NCBI RefSeq assembly: GCF_014337195.1
Contig: NZ_CP060634.1
Span: 558,001-622,000 of the forward strand
Source of the DNA: Qiania dongpingensis
Lineage (GTDB): Bacteria > Bacillota > Clostridia > Lachnospirales > Lachnospiraceae
Length of the DNA stretch: 64,000 nucleotides
Direction of reading: 5' to 3'
Numbering within the stretch: position 1 is the stretch's first letter; each line of letters starts with the position of its first letter. Position numbers and translations under genes: made by a program. Below the pieces are notes generated by a model. It was not told the origin of the DNA and searched no databases. It was given only the letters and a program-made list of their open reading frames with translations. Below, piece by piece: positions 17,983 to 26,676 of the stretch.

Positions 17983-18024
17983 AAAGGACTACTGCGGCCC
18001 TCCGGCCTTTCAGTAGTCCTTTTT
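17983..18024. terminator. Bidirectional hairpin terminator
   Basis: AAAGGACTACTG pairs with CAGTAGTCCTTT around an inner GGCC/GGCC stem. On the plus strand it is followed by TTTTT, on the minus strand by TTTGTTGTTTTG. It can end transcripts of the small minus-strand gene at 18044-18292. Confidence 0.7.
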
Positions 18025-18043
18025 ATGTATCCATGTATCCGCG

Positions 18044-18292
18044 TCAGCACGATTTAAGACGCACCATGACCTGGCAGCTGCTGTAATCGGGAAGAGTTAT
18101 GGTGGCCGACTTATCCGTACAGTCCCTGGAAAGCCTGCCGTTCACCTGGCTGGCCAGCCTCCTGAAAGCCTTCCTTCCCTCTTCTGCTTCCACGACCACG
18201 GTGGTAATATATGCTGCTATATCGTTTCTCTCTTCTCTCGGAAGCTTTCCTTTCTTCGCCTGGATGGCTTCCACCTCAAACCCGTATTTCAT
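18044..18292 (-). CDS. Small protein of unknown function
   Basis: I do not recognise this 82-residue protein. It starts MKYGFEVEAIQAKKGKLPRE and shows a charged helix followed by a beta-like tail with three Cys (DCTDK, SSCQVMV, LKSC). The ribosome site (AAGGG about 12 bases upstream) is weak. It lies about 130 bases after the NUDIX gene on the same strand and ends just before a good terminator. It could be a real small gene or the remnant of a longer one. Confidence 0.45.
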   Translation of the reverse strand: MKYGFEVEAIQAKKGKLPREERNDIAAYITTVVVEAEEGRKAFRRLASQVNGRLSRDCTDKSATITLPDYSSCQVMVRLKSC

Positions 18293-18424
18293 CAATTCAT
18301 TCGCCCTTTCAGAAAACCGGACACCCTTTTCCGGTTACGGGTTCTATTCTAAATGCAATTCCGTCAAATTGCAACCCTAAACTTACCTTTTTCCGATGTC
18401 TTCCAAGTTTCTCAGGGTTGCCAC

Positions 18425-18994
18425 TTATTTCTTCTCCGCCAGAACAGCGTACAGCTTTTCATATTCTTCCCAGTGGATACAGGACGGGATACTTCCGTCC
18501 TTAAGCCTGTGATACAGCTCTTTGGCATCCATCCAGCGCACCTCTGCCACCTCTTCTTTCTGAAGGCAGAATGAGGAAATACCGGCATCCTTCTCTGCTA
18601 AAAACACATAGTGGAACTCCCGGTCTATATGGCTGATTCCCTGATATTCCCAGCTGCTTTCCGACTTGAGACAAAACAAAAACTGCAGCTCTCCAGATTC
18701 CAGGGATATCCCCATTTCTTCCTTTGTCTCCCGGATTGCCGTCTCCAGATAACCGTCTCCTGCGGAAACGTGTCCCGCCGCCGCCACATCCCAAAGTCCC
18801 GGATAGCTGTCCTTTTCCTCACTGCGCCTCTGAAGGAGCACCTGTACCCGTTCTCCGCCGTCTCCTTCCGGCAGCCGGCGCACGATCCATACGCGGGAAG
18901 CTCCATGCCAATCGCCGTCCCTGTGCACCAGCTGCCTTGCTTTCTTCTCTCCTGTGGGCTTTCCATCCTCTGTCAGTACATCAAAATATTCCAT
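18425..18994 (-). CDS. NUDIX hydrolase, IPP-isomerase-like subgroup
   Basis: The 189-residue protein starts MEYFDVLTEDGKPTGEKKAR, the opening typical of the isopentenyl-diphosphate-isomerase-like NUDIX group (YfcD type). The NUDIX box runs GHVSAGDGYLETAIRETKEE followed by MGI. The second half REx2EExG is canonical, but the first conserved Glu is Asp. The substrate is unknown. AAGGAAGG lies upstream of the ATG, and only 14 bases separate it from the stop codon of the beta-propeller gene, so it is the third gene of the sigma-factor operon. Confidence 0.87.
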   Translation of the reverse strand: MEYFDVLTEDGKPTGEKKARQLVHRDGDWHGASRVWIVRRLPEGDGGERVQVLLQRRSEEKDSYPGLWDVAAAGHVSAGDGYLETAIRETKEEMGISLESGELQFLFCLKSESSWEYQGISHIDREFHYVFLAEKDAGISSFCLQKEEVAEVRWMDAKELYHRLKDGSIPSCIHWEEYEKLYAVLAEKK

Positions 18995-19008
18995 TTGTCT
19001 TTCCTTCC

Positions 19009-21024
19009 TTACTGTTCACCCTCCAGAAAAACCTCTCCCAGCTTTTCGCCGCTCTCCAGGGAATACGCCGACACAGAAGGGCCTGCGTTGGCGAGATACA
19101 AGGTATTCGCGATATAGAGCCCCCGCGTATCATAATACCGATACCCCTGGTCCTCTCCGCAAAGCTCAATGGAAAATCTCTCTGTGAAACCGCTCCCCGC
19201 TTCATAAGAATATACGACGTATCGGGAAATCTCTGTCCATCCCCCGTCTTTCCTCTCCACACTTTCAGTCACACAGAAACCCAGCAGATTTTTGGAAACG
19301 TCTATGAGGGCCGCCTTATGGTTATTCAGCACGGCCGTTCCGTCCGCATCCTCCAGGACCGTCTTATCCAGCTCTTTCACATCGTAAGGATCGCCGATGT
19401 CGAACATGGACAGCTTAATCCCTTCAAAAGCTCCGGTCCTGGGATTTACCTCTCTGCCGATGCCCAAAAGCTTATCGCTTTCATAAAAATGCAGGTAGCT
19501 GGAAAAACCGGTGATCTTAAGCTCTCCCATGATCTTCGGATTCTCCGGATCCGATAAATCCACACTGAACAAAGGATCCATCTGGCGGAAGGTAACAAAG
19601 TATCCGGTATCTCCCATGAATCGGGCCGAATAAATCTGTTCGCCGGGAGCAAGATTGTGTATGCTTCCCACAATATCCAGGTTTTCATCCATCACATACA
19701 GAGAATTTGTTTCGCCTCCGTTCTGATAATCGTCTACTGTGGCGACCAGCCTCAGATGACCCTGATACTGGTCCAAGGAGAACTGATCGTTCAGCCGCCC
19801 CAGGAACCGCTTGTTCGCCGAGACTTCCATCTGGCCGTCTTTATAGGAGAGCTTTAATATCTCCGTCTGGCTTTTGCTGCTGCCGCTGCTCCACAGCTGC
19901 TCGGCCACATATATGGCATCACCGCTCACATACATGGTATCCCCGCTGAAGTAAACCGCCTCCGTATCACAGAATCGGTCCGGGGCCGTTATATCCAGAG
20001 AAGCCGCCACCAAAGAACAGCTTGCCGCCACATTCTCCGGATAGTGGATATGGTCATATGCCACAGGCTCATTGTCAACATAGGGAATATAAGTCCTGTC
20101 ATTTTTTTTCGATCCGACCGCCGCATATTTTTCAGTGAACACATAAATATAGCTGCCATTTTTTCTGCTGGAATGATAAGAGCCGTCCTGAGACAGCATT
20201 CCTGCCAATTTCGGATTTCCTCTGTCTGTTATATCATAAACTGCCGTCACTGTATAGTTTTCTCCGGCCTCATTATAACAGTCCATGAGTACTGCCATCG
20301 TATCGCCGTCCACATAGATCTCCAGAACAGAATCATAATCTCTGTAGACCCCGTCTGTGACAGGGCCCGTCCTGGACACTTCCATCATCTCTCCGCCGTT
20401 CGCCTCGATGATATGCACGGTACCTACAGCGTCTTCCCCTGTATACACCACATAAAGGTATTTTCCGTCTGTCTTAACAATATCACTTTCGTCCACACCC
20501 TCCACCTGAATGTTCGTTTCCGAATGCTCTGCTTCCGCAGGCGTCGCTTCGTCCTCTGTCTTCACACCGTTTTCAGAAGCTGCCGCCGTCTCCGGCATCG
20601 CTCCGTCGGCCGCTTCTCCGGCATACGTTTCCGTCTGGTTTTCCTGCTGTTTTTTCAGATATTCATAGATTTCCCCATAGGAAGACGCTGTCTTATAGCC
20701 GCCTTTCAGGCTCACTCCCTCCGCCGGTTCCTCGCCTGCCTGGAAACCGGAGCGCCCTTTCGTCCGGGTGTCCGGAACCGAAGCGTTATCCCTGCCGATC
20801 TGCCGGAACAGCCAAAAGCTTCCTCCTAAAATCAAAAAGAGAAGCACTGCCGCAGCCGCTTTATATCCGGTAATCATACGCTTCGGTTTCCGCCCCTCCC
20901 ACTTAAGCTTTTCTGTCACCTTGTCCGGGGATAAGCGCTCCGGAGGTTCAACCATATCCGTCGTTTTTTTTGCCTCTTCTATCCATTTCTGATCCATGGG
21001 GTCCTTCTCCCATCTTTCATTCAT
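19009..21024 (-). CDS. Membrane-anchored beta-propeller domain protein
   Basis: The 671-residue protein has a cytoplasmic N-terminus of about 50 residues (MNERWEKDPMDQKWIEEAKK...), one transmembrane helix (about 57-72, AAAAVLLFLILGGSFWLF), then a Thr/Glu/Ala-rich linker to about residue 175. A large extracytoplasmic beta-propeller domain follows (NIQVEGVDESDIVKTDGKYL onward, with repeated blades such as ENPKIMGELKITGFSSYLHF). This matches the secreted beta-propeller family (PF09826 type). The start at 21024 follows AAGGAG at nine bases. It lies 28 bases after an ECF sigma gene. Topology and position suggest an anti-sigma or sensor role; this is inference. Confidence 0.83.
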   Translation of the reverse strand: MNERWEKDPMDQKWIEEAKKTTDMVEPPERLSPDKVTEKLKWEGRKPKRMITGYKAAAAVLLFLILGGSFWLFRQIGRDNASVPDTRTKGRSGFQAGEEPAEGVSLKGGYKTASSYGEIYEYLKKQQENQTETYAGEAADGAMPETAAASENGVKTEDEATPAEAEHSETNIQVEGVDESDIVKTDGKYLYVVYTGEDAVGTVHIIEANGGEMMEVSRTGPVTDGVYRDYDSVLEIYVDGDTMAVLMDCYNEAGENYTVTAVYDITDRGNPKLAGMLSQDGSYHSSRKNGSYIYVFTEKYAAVGSKKNDRTYIPYVDNEPVAYDHIHYPENVAASCSLVAASLDITAPDRFCDTEAVYFSGDTMYVSGDAIYVAEQLWSSGSSKSQTEILKLSYKDGQMEVSANKRFLGRLNDQFSLDQYQGHLRLVATVDDYQNGGETNSLYVMDENLDIVGSIHNLAPGEQIYSARFMGDTGYFVTFRQMDPLFSVDLSDPENPKIMGELKITGFSSYLHFYESDKLLGIGREVNPRTGAFEGIKLSMFDIGDPYDVKELDKTVLEDADGTAVLNNHKAALIDVSKNLLGFCVTESVERKDGGWTEISRYVVYSYEAGSGFTERFSIELCGEDQGYRYYDTRGLYIANTLYLANAGPSVSAYSLESGEKLGEVFLEGEQ

Positions 21025-21052
21025 ACGATTCATCTCCTTCACATAACGGATT

Positions 21053-21613
21053 TTATATTCCGTAGGAACCGGACAGATGTGTCCTCATCCGGGCCAGAGC
21101 CCGGCTCTGTCTGGATCTCACAGTACCCGGCTTTTTCCTCAGCATCTCCGCGATCTCCTGGCTGTTATAGCCTCCGAAAAAAGACAGTCCCACGATCAGC
21201 CTGTCTTCCTCGGTAAGCTGCTGAAACGCATCCCGCAGATCAAGTATATCTTCCTGGCCCGCGCCGGATGATCCGGCATCATGTCCCCCTTGCATCTCCT
21301 CTGCTTCTGCCACCGCATCAAATTCCCTGAATACCGGCCGTTCCGCATAGTGCTTTAGCACTCTTTTGGATTTATTGGCCAGAATACGGAATATCCAGCC
21401 CCGAAAGGCTTCGTCATGGCGAAGCCCCCGAATTCCCTCAAAGGCCGCCGCCACCGTATCCCCGACTACGTCCTCCGCATCGTGAGGCTCTTTCAGCATA
21501 AACAGTGCAAACCGATACAAATCCTTGTAAACTTCCTCATACAGCCGCCCGAAGGCATCCACATTTCCTTTTTTCGCCATTTTTATAAGGCGCAGCTCTT
21601 CCGATCGTTCCAT
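21053..21613 (-). CDS. ECF-type RNA polymerase sigma factor
   Basis: The 186-residue protein has region 2 (FGRLYEEVYKDLYRFALFML then EPHDAEDVVGDTVAAAFE, including the DAEDV motif) and region 4 (DLRDAFQQLTEEDRLIVGLS, then YNSQEIAEMLRKKPGTVRSR with the HTH). A variable acidic linker lies between. It would direct RNA polymerase to a small regulon in response to a signal sensed at the membrane. I take ATG 21613 (MERSEELR) with AAGGG nine bases upstream. Two earlier ATGs at 21634 and 21652 have poorer sites. It is the first gene of an operon with the beta-propeller and NUDIX genes. Confidence 0.88.
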   Translation of the reverse strand: MERSEELRLIKMAKKGNVDAFGRLYEEVYKDLYRFALFMLKEPHDAEDVVGDTVAAAFEGIRGLRHDEAFRGWIFRILANKSKRVLKHYAERPVFREFDAVAEAEEMQGGHDAGSSGAGQEDILDLRDAFQQLTEEDRLIVGLSFFGGYNSQEIAEMLRKKPGTVRSRQSRALARMRTHLSGSYGI

Positions 21614-21945
21614 ACTCCACCGCCCTTCGGACATCTCAAAGGCGCCTGGCATCCCTGCCGGCCTGTTGAAATGCTCATATTTTTACGCTGCAACGTATCC
21701 GCGGTCATCGCGTTCTTCCATTAATACAGTGTCAAAAAAAGCATCGACTGTTGCAAGATACTATTATTTTTCTTTCTTCTATTGTAACATAGATGCCCTG
21801 GGAATGGGCGCATCCTAAAATTAACCTCCCGTTAATTTATTTTACTTTTCTTTAACTTCTGCTCAGTGGTATGTGGAATGGTAATCTGATATGATAAAGA
21901 CAGATGAAGGGCCTTCATAAATTTGAAAAGGAAAGGAAGTTCATA
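21614..21945. other. Divergent intergenic region between sigma factor and XRE-TPR genes
   Basis: This 330-base gap holds no gene I can support. On the plus strand TGATATGAT at 21887-21895 is an extended -10 element upstream of the XRE-TPR gene. On the minus strand a poly-T stretch and TTGACA near 21737 are visible, but I find no matching -10 for the sigma-factor gene, so its promoter may be of the ECF type. Confidence 0.4.
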
Positions 21946-23037
21946 ATGCCGATACAGAACATCATAAAAGAAAGACGGAAAGCCCTCGGGCTTACCCAGG
22001 AACAGGTTGCAGAATATCTGGGAGTCTCAACTCCGGCTGTCAATAAATGGGAAAACGGCGCCACCAATCCGGATTTCGCCCTGCTCCCCCCTCTGGCGCG
22101 CCTGCTTCAGACGGATTTAAATACCCTGCTGTGTTTCCATGAGGAGGTGACCGACCAGGAAATCGCAAATTTCAGCAATGAAGTGATGAAGATCATCAAA
22201 CAGGAAGGCTTCGATCAGGGGCTTTCAAAGGTCCGAAAAATAATAGAAGAATATCCAAACAGCACAAAACTCATTCACAATATGGTGCTGCTGCTGGAGG
22301 GGGCCATGATCATGACCGGCATGATCCCTGAAGAAAAGGAAAAATATGATGAGCCCATCAACGCTCTGTATGAGCGGGCCGCTCAGAGCAATGACGAGAG
22401 AATCAGCAGCGGGGCAAGGTTCATGCTCGCCTCCAAATACATCGCGAAGGAAAATTTTGAAAAAGCACAGGAAATGCTTGATCTGCTCCCGGAACCGAAT
22501 GTTTTGGATAAAAGACAGCTTCAGGCGTCTCTTTTGGAAAAAGAAGGAAAAACAGAAGAGGCAGAAAAAATCCATGAACGGCTGTTATACTGGAAGGTAA
22601 ACGAAATCTGGAATCTCCTGCTGACCCTGTCCGAGCTGGAACAAAAGGCTGGAAGTCATCTGAACGCGGCCAGATTTGCCGATATCTGCAGTCAATGCGC
22701 GGAGCTGTTCGAATTCCCGGATTATCACAAGATTATCCCTCTGTTTCTGACCGCCGCATCCGAAAAAGAGGAAAAGAAGAGTATTTCTCTTATAAAATCC
22801 CTGCTCGACTCCGCAGAGAAAACCTGGAAATTTTCAGATACCTATTTATACCGGCACTTGTCCGGAAAAGAACAGGCCCCCGATTACAATTCCCTGATCC
22901 TGACCCCGCTTTTAAAGCTCCTGGAGACGGATTCCAGATGTGAATTCCTCGGAAAAAATGAAGAGTACCGCGCTCTGCTCTCGCGGTACCAGTCAAAGAT
23001 CAGCGCAGCTAAGCGTACGCGTTCTCCAAAATCCTGA
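21946..23037 (+). CDS. XRE-family regulator with TPR-like C-terminal domain
   Basis: The 363-residue protein starts with a Cro/C1-type HTH (MPIQNIIKERRKALGLTQEQ then VAEYLGVSTPAVNKWENGAT). From about residue 75 it continues as an all-alpha region resembling tetratricopeptide repeats (for example ARFMLASKYIAKENFEKAQE and LLEKEGKTEEAEKIHERLLY). Such proteins often sense peptides or protein partners, though no peptide pheromone gene is visible here. The start at 21946 follows AAAGGAAG. An in-frame start at 21904 is less likely. Its 3' end overlaps the 3' end of the convergent alcohol dehydrogenase gene by 29 bases. Confidence 0.85.
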   Translation: MPIQNIIKERRKALGLTQEQVAEYLGVSTPAVNKWENGATNPDFALLPPLARLLQTDLNTLLCFHEEVTDQEIANFSNEVMKIIKQEGFDQGLSKVRKIIEEYPNSTKLIHNMVLLLEGAMIMTGMIPEEKEKYDEPINALYERAAQSNDERISSGARFMLASKYIAKENFEKAQEMLDLLPEPNVLDKRQLQASLLEKEGKTEEAEKIHERLLYWKVNEIWNLLLTLSELEQKAGSHLNAARFADICSQCAELFEFPDYHKIIPLFLTAASEKEEKKSISLIKSLLDSAEKTWKFSDTYLYRHLSGKEQAPDYNSLILTPLLKLLETDSRCEFLGKNEEYRALLSRYQSKISAAKRTRSPKS

Positions 23038-24196
23038 GGACGTCGTCTTTATCCGCTTTCTTGGGATTGACGATCATGGCTCCGTCGTTTAACGCTGCCT
23101 TCGCCACCGCCTCCAGGTCCTTTCTGTCCACCCCGGCTTCTTTGAGAGTCAGAGGCAGGCCGCAAAGCCTGTGAAGCCTTCCTTCAAGGGCGCGCACTCT
23201 CTGCACCATGGCCGTCCCCCGTTCCTTCGCGTCTGTCTCCGCGTAGGCCTCCGGACCGCACAGGTATAAAAGCAGCTCTCCATAAGCTCCTGACAGCTTA
23301 TCCATGTTGTACTCCATACAATGGGGCAGCAGGATTGTCATGGCGTCTGCATGCGGCACATGGCAGACACTTCCCAGCGCATGGCCGGCCGCGTGTACCA
23401 CTCCCACCATAGAGTTGGAAAATGCGGCTCCGGCCATGGCGGCGGCGTTGGCCATACCCAGCCTCGCTTCTCTATCTCTTCCGTTTCTGACTGCCCGCTC
23501 CAGATATTCTCCGACCATGCGGATCGCCGCGGTCCCATATGCGTCGCTTAACGGATTTTTCTGCAGACAGGTACAGGCCTCTATGGCGTGACAAAGAGTA
23601 TCCAGACCGGTGGACGCCGTCGTCCTGGCCGGAAGTGTTTCTGTCATCCGCACATCTAGGACCGTTACGTCCGGCTGCAGATAATAAGAGATAAACTCCA
23701 TCTTCATTCCATCCGCCGCATTCTTTATCACTGCCACCAAGGTAGATTCTGATCCGGTGCCCGACGTGGTCGGCACGGCAACAAAGGGAACATGTCTTCC
23801 TCTTCCCATAATCTCACATCCGAGAAGTTCCATGATATCTTCAACCCGCTGCGACAAGAGCATGCGGACTCCTTTCGCCGTATCCAGCACCGACCCGCCT
23901 CCTACCGCCACAAGTCCGTCGCATCCGCAGCCTCTGTAGATTTCCGCGATCTGATTCACTATGGCAGACGATGAATCTGCCGGGATATCGTAAAACACCG
24001 CTCCAATGGATATCCCTTCCGCGCACAGCGCATCGCACACCACAGACAGCGTGCCGATCTCGTGGAGTACTCGGTCAGAAAGTACCATAGGGCGTCTGGA
24101 GCCCAGCATGACAAGCTCCGTCGGTATATTTTCCAAGGCCGACTTTCCCGAGAGCATCTTCGTGCTATGTTGAAATTCATAATAATCCGGTAACAT
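23009..24196 (-). CDS. Iron-containing alcohol dehydrogenase
   Basis: This is a group III metal-dependent alcohol dehydrogenase that interconverts aldehydes and alcohols with NAD(P)H. The 395-residue protein has the dinucleotide motif AVGGGSVLDTAKG, the TTSGTGSE segment, and the metal ligands: Asp and His in STGLDTLCHAIEAC, and two His in VVHAAGHALGSVCHVPHADA. The ATG at 24196 has GGAGG eight bases upstream; the ATG at 24211 lacks a site. It lies 32 bases downstream of an SCP2-like gene, from a shared promoter at 24872-24900. The physiological substrate is unknown. Confidence 0.92.
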   Translation of the reverse strand: MLPDYYEFQHSTKMLSGKSALENIPTELVMLGSRRPMVLSDRVLHEIGTLSVVCDALCAEGISIGAVFYDIPADSSSAIVNQIAEIYRGCGCDGLVAVGGGSVLDTAKGVRMLLSQRVEDIMELLGCEIMGRGRHVPFVAVPTTSGTGSESTLVAVIKNAADGMKMEFISYYLQPDVTVLDVRMTETLPARTTASTGLDTLCHAIEACTCLQKNPLSDAYGTAAIRMVGEYLERAVRNGRDREARLGMANAAAMAGAAFSNSMVGVVHAAGHALGSVCHVPHADAMTILLPHCMEYNMDKLSGAYGELLLYLCGPEAYAETDAKERGTAMVQRVRALEGRLHRLCGLPLTLKEAGVDRKDLEAVAKAALNDGAMIVNPKKADKDDVLRILENAYA

Positions 24197-24228
24197 ATTA
24201 TCTGCCTCCATCCTATTCGCTTATTCTC

Positions 24229-24810
24229 TCATTTTCCTGATCCAAGCCGAATCATCCTGCCGGCCATGGCCAGATAAGTACGGAAAATTCCCATATTCTT
24301 TTTTGGCACTTCCTTTAATATTCTCCTGGAAAGGAAGCGCGGAAATAGATAAGCCTCCGCCAAGTCCATACATCTGACTACGGACATCGCCCTCGCGATA
24401 TCTCCCTTTAGCATAAAGCCATGGCGCGCATAAGAACCTGCAACGCCTATCTGCCCTGACATCACCGCAAACGCGGCATCCACACTTTTAAAGCGGATCA
24501 TCAGATCCATATCCTCCGACGACGTCTCTGCGGCCGGAAGCCGGACAAGGCGTCTTTCCTCTTTCCTCATATAAAGGGCGGGAGCCTTTTCCCCCATTCC
24601 AATGCCAAAGGTAAACCCTTCTTCCCAGTCCCCGATCTCTGTCCGGACTTTCTCTTCCTTTTGATTCAGCATTTCCAGGCCATAAAATAAAAAATGGAGT
24701 ATAACGGCAGAGATTCCCTTTTTCACCGCAAGACTCCTTTTTTTACGGGCCGACATCCGCCAGACGTCCGCCTTCCCTGTATCCAACGCTTCCAATACCA
24801 GCTGGCTCAT
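24229..24810 (-). CDS. SCP2-like (sterol-carrier fold) protein
   Basis: The 193-residue protein is soluble. Its middle part (about 95-165: LMIRFKSVDAAFAVMSGQIG, then SYARHGFMLKGDIARAMSVV) resembles the SCP2 fold, where a phrase such as F-K-S-x-x-x-A-x-x-V-x-x-G followed by I-K-G-D recurs. A basic C-terminal tail follows. Such domains bind lipophilic ligands. A strong AGGAGG precedes the ATG. It is co-transcribed with the iron-type alcohol dehydrogenase, suggesting a hydrophobic aldehyde or lipid-linked substrate; that is inference, and the family assignment is moderate. Confidence 0.6.
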   Translation of the reverse strand: MSQLVLEALDTGKADVWRMSARKKRSLAVKKGISAVILHFLFYGLEMLNQKEEKVRTEIGDWEEGFTFGIGMGEKAPALYMRKEERRLVRLPAAETSSEDMDLMIRFKSVDAAFAVMSGQIGVAGSYARHGFMLKGDIARAMSVVRCMDLAEAYLFPRFLSRRILKEVPKKNMGIFRTYLAMAGRMIRLGSGK

Positions 24811-24871
24811 AATTCCTCCTGAACGACCGCTGTCCCCCTTGGGACAGATTTATTTCATGATCACCAACCGC

Positions 24872-24900
24872 ATTATAGCGCATCCTGATATATTTGGCAA
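24872..24900 (-). promoter_or_regulatory. Sigma-A promoter of the SCP2-ADH operon
   Basis: TTGCCA and TATAAT are separated by exactly 17 bases on the minus strand, immediately after the cbiO stop codon. A small hairpin CTGTCCC-AAGG-GGGACAG lies between the promoter and the ribosome site. Confidence 0.75.
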
Positions 24901-24922
24901 GCAAAATATTTTGAATATAAAA

Positions 24923-25750
24923 CTATTTGAATAACGCGCGAAACGACTGGATATCCCGCGGATAACTGTCTCCTCTCACGAGCCCCTTTTGCTCCAGTGT
25001 CTCAAACACCTCCAGAAAGGTCGGCTTCCTCAGATTCGCCCGGGCAAGGACCTCATCATTCTGGAAAATCTCAACCGGCTTTCCGTCGGCTATGATCCTT
25101 CCTCCTTCGAATACCAAAATCCGTTCTGCCCATCGGTAGGCGAAATCAATATCATGGGTGGAAATCAGAATCGTCCTGCCCTCCTGCTCCAGCTTTTTGA
25201 GGACTTCCTCCAGCATAGAAGCATTCATCGGATCTAAAGAAGCGGTCGGTTCATCAAAAATGATCACCTCCGGTTTCATGGCTATGATATCGGCGATGCT
25301 GACCCGTTTTTTTTCTCCCCCGCTCAGATAGTGGGGCGCCCGGTCCCGCATCCTGGTTATGTTCATATACGAAAGGGCTTCCCTCACCCGCTCTGTCACC
25401 TCTTCTTTCGCAAGCTTCAGGTTCATCGGGCCGAAGCTCACCTCCTGGAACACGGTAGAGGCGATAATCTGATTGTCCGCATCCTGAAATACGATGCCCA
25501 CATTTTTCCGCAGATAATTCAAATCCTTTTTACTCTTTGTTATCACCCTGCCCCGATAGGAAACCGTTCCCTCATGGGGTGTCAAAACGCCGTTCAGATT
25601 CAGGAAAAACGTGGATTTTCCAGCCCCGTTGGAACCGATGACCGCTATCTTCTCTCCCTTTTCCATGGAAACGCTCACATCTTTAAGAGCCTCCTGATCA
25701 GTTCCGTATAAATAACTCAGATGTGATACCTCCAGTATCGTTTCTCCCAT
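24923..25750 (-). CDS. cbiO: Energy-coupling-factor transporter ATPase (CbiO type)
   Basis: This is the ATPase of an ECF-type metal transporter. The 275-residue protein has Walker A (GSNGAGKST), Q-loop (VGIVFQDADNQIIASTVFQE), signature LSGGEKKRVSIA, Walker B (VIIFDEPTASLD) and H-loop (STHDID). The QDADNQ form is typical of CbiO/EcfA proteins. It follows cbiQ by about 70 bases on the same strand. No S component (CbiM) is adjacent, so the cobalt/nickel label rests on the partner and the operon. Confidence 0.92.
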   Translation of the reverse strand: MGETILEVSHLSYLYGTDQEALKDVSVSMEKGEKIAVIGSNGAGKSTFFLNLNGVLTPHEGTVSYRGRVITKSKKDLNYLRKNVGIVFQDADNQIIASTVFQEVSFGPMNLKLAKEEVTERVREALSYMNITRMRDRAPHYLSGGEKKRVSIADIIAMKPEVIIFDEPTASLDPMNASMLEEVLKKLEQEGRTILISTHDIDFAYRWAERILVFEGGRIIADGKPVEIFQNDEVLARANLRKPTFLEVFETLEQKGLVRGDSYPRDIQSFRALFK

Positions 25751-25823
25751 TCTATTTTCCGCCTTTCTCTCCGAATCGTTCCTCTACCCGTGTGTTTTCC
25801 TCTTTCCTATGCCTTTCCCGCCC

Positions 25824-26672
25824 TCAGCGGGTAAAATACCATACTCCTGCCAAAATGGCCGTAAAAAGTACCGCTCCGGCCGTCAGAGACGGTTTCAGAG
25901 GCTTCTCATCCTCCAGGAAGCGCAGATCTCCGTCATAGCATCTGGATTCCATCGCATCATAATAAGCGTTCGCCCTTTTCAGAGATATGATCAGCAGGTT
26001 GGAAAAAATCCTTCCGAAGGAATACCAGGATGTCTTCCTGTCACAATATCCCAGCCTGGACCTCGCCGCCACGCTCATCCGGCGCTGGGCATCCAGCAGG
26101 ATAAAGATAAACCGGTATATCATATACATAAGCTCCACCAGTATTTTAGGCATATGGATCTTCCGGAAAAATCCGACGATCTCTCCCATGGGAGTGGTCA
26201 GCGTCATCATATAAAGGCAGCTGACGGCCGAAAAAGCTTTCAGCACAAGACCTGCCGTAGATATGAGGCTCGCCCTGGTCGCGGAAATATAAAAAAACCC
26301 CAGATGGAGACAATATTCCCCCTTAGGAGCCAAAGAAAAATCAAAAGCAATCGCAGCGCTGCTCAAGGCAATAAAGATAAACGGAAGTGTCATCAGGTTC
26401 AAATACCGACGTACGCCTAGTTTTCCCTTAAACATCACAAGCGCCGCCATGGTAAACAGCACAATGGCGGAAACTGCCATGGAATCCATGGCGATCACAC
26501 ATATCAAAAAAAATACGGACATCACAATCTTGAAGGAGGGATTCCACGGACGCATTTCCGACGAATAGGCATAGTAGTCTATGGAAAGATGCCCCTCCCC
26601 ATGCTGATGTCCGAATATCCTTCCAGAATGGCCATTACGGCTTCCGCAGCCGTGTCTGTGCCCATGTTCCAA
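25824..26672 (-). CDS. cbiQ: ECF transporter T component (CbiQ type) with His-rich N-terminus
   Basis: This is the membrane T component that links the ATPases to a substrate-binding S component. The protein of about 282 residues begins with a His-rich segment (HGHRHGCGSRNGHSGRIFGH) and then the CbiQ opening SIDYYAYSSEMRPWNPSFK. Five or so helices follow, with the two coupling motifs AARSRLGY and AMESRCYDG (usual form A-x-x-R-G; the second has Cys for Gly). No ATG fits. A TTG at 26672, four bases after the M20 stop with AGGA upstream, is my choice; a TTG at 26699 is possible. The long upstream open frame is a shadow of the peptidase gene. Confidence 0.85.
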   Translation of the reverse strand: MEHGHRHGCGSRNGHSGRIFGHQHGEGHLSIDYYAYSSEMRPWNPSFKIVMSVFFLICVIAMDSMAVSAIVLFTMAALVMFKGKLGVRRYLNLMTLPFIFIALSSAAIAFDFSLAPKGEYCLHLGFFYISATRASLISTAGLVLKAFSAVSCLYMMTLTTPMGEIVGFFRKIHMPKILVELMYMIYRFIFILLDAQRRMSVAARSRLGYCDRKTSWYSFGRIFSNLLIISLKRANAYYDAMESRCYDGDLRFLEDEKPLKPSLTAGAVLFTAILAGVWYFTR

Positions 26673-26676
26673 TAAA

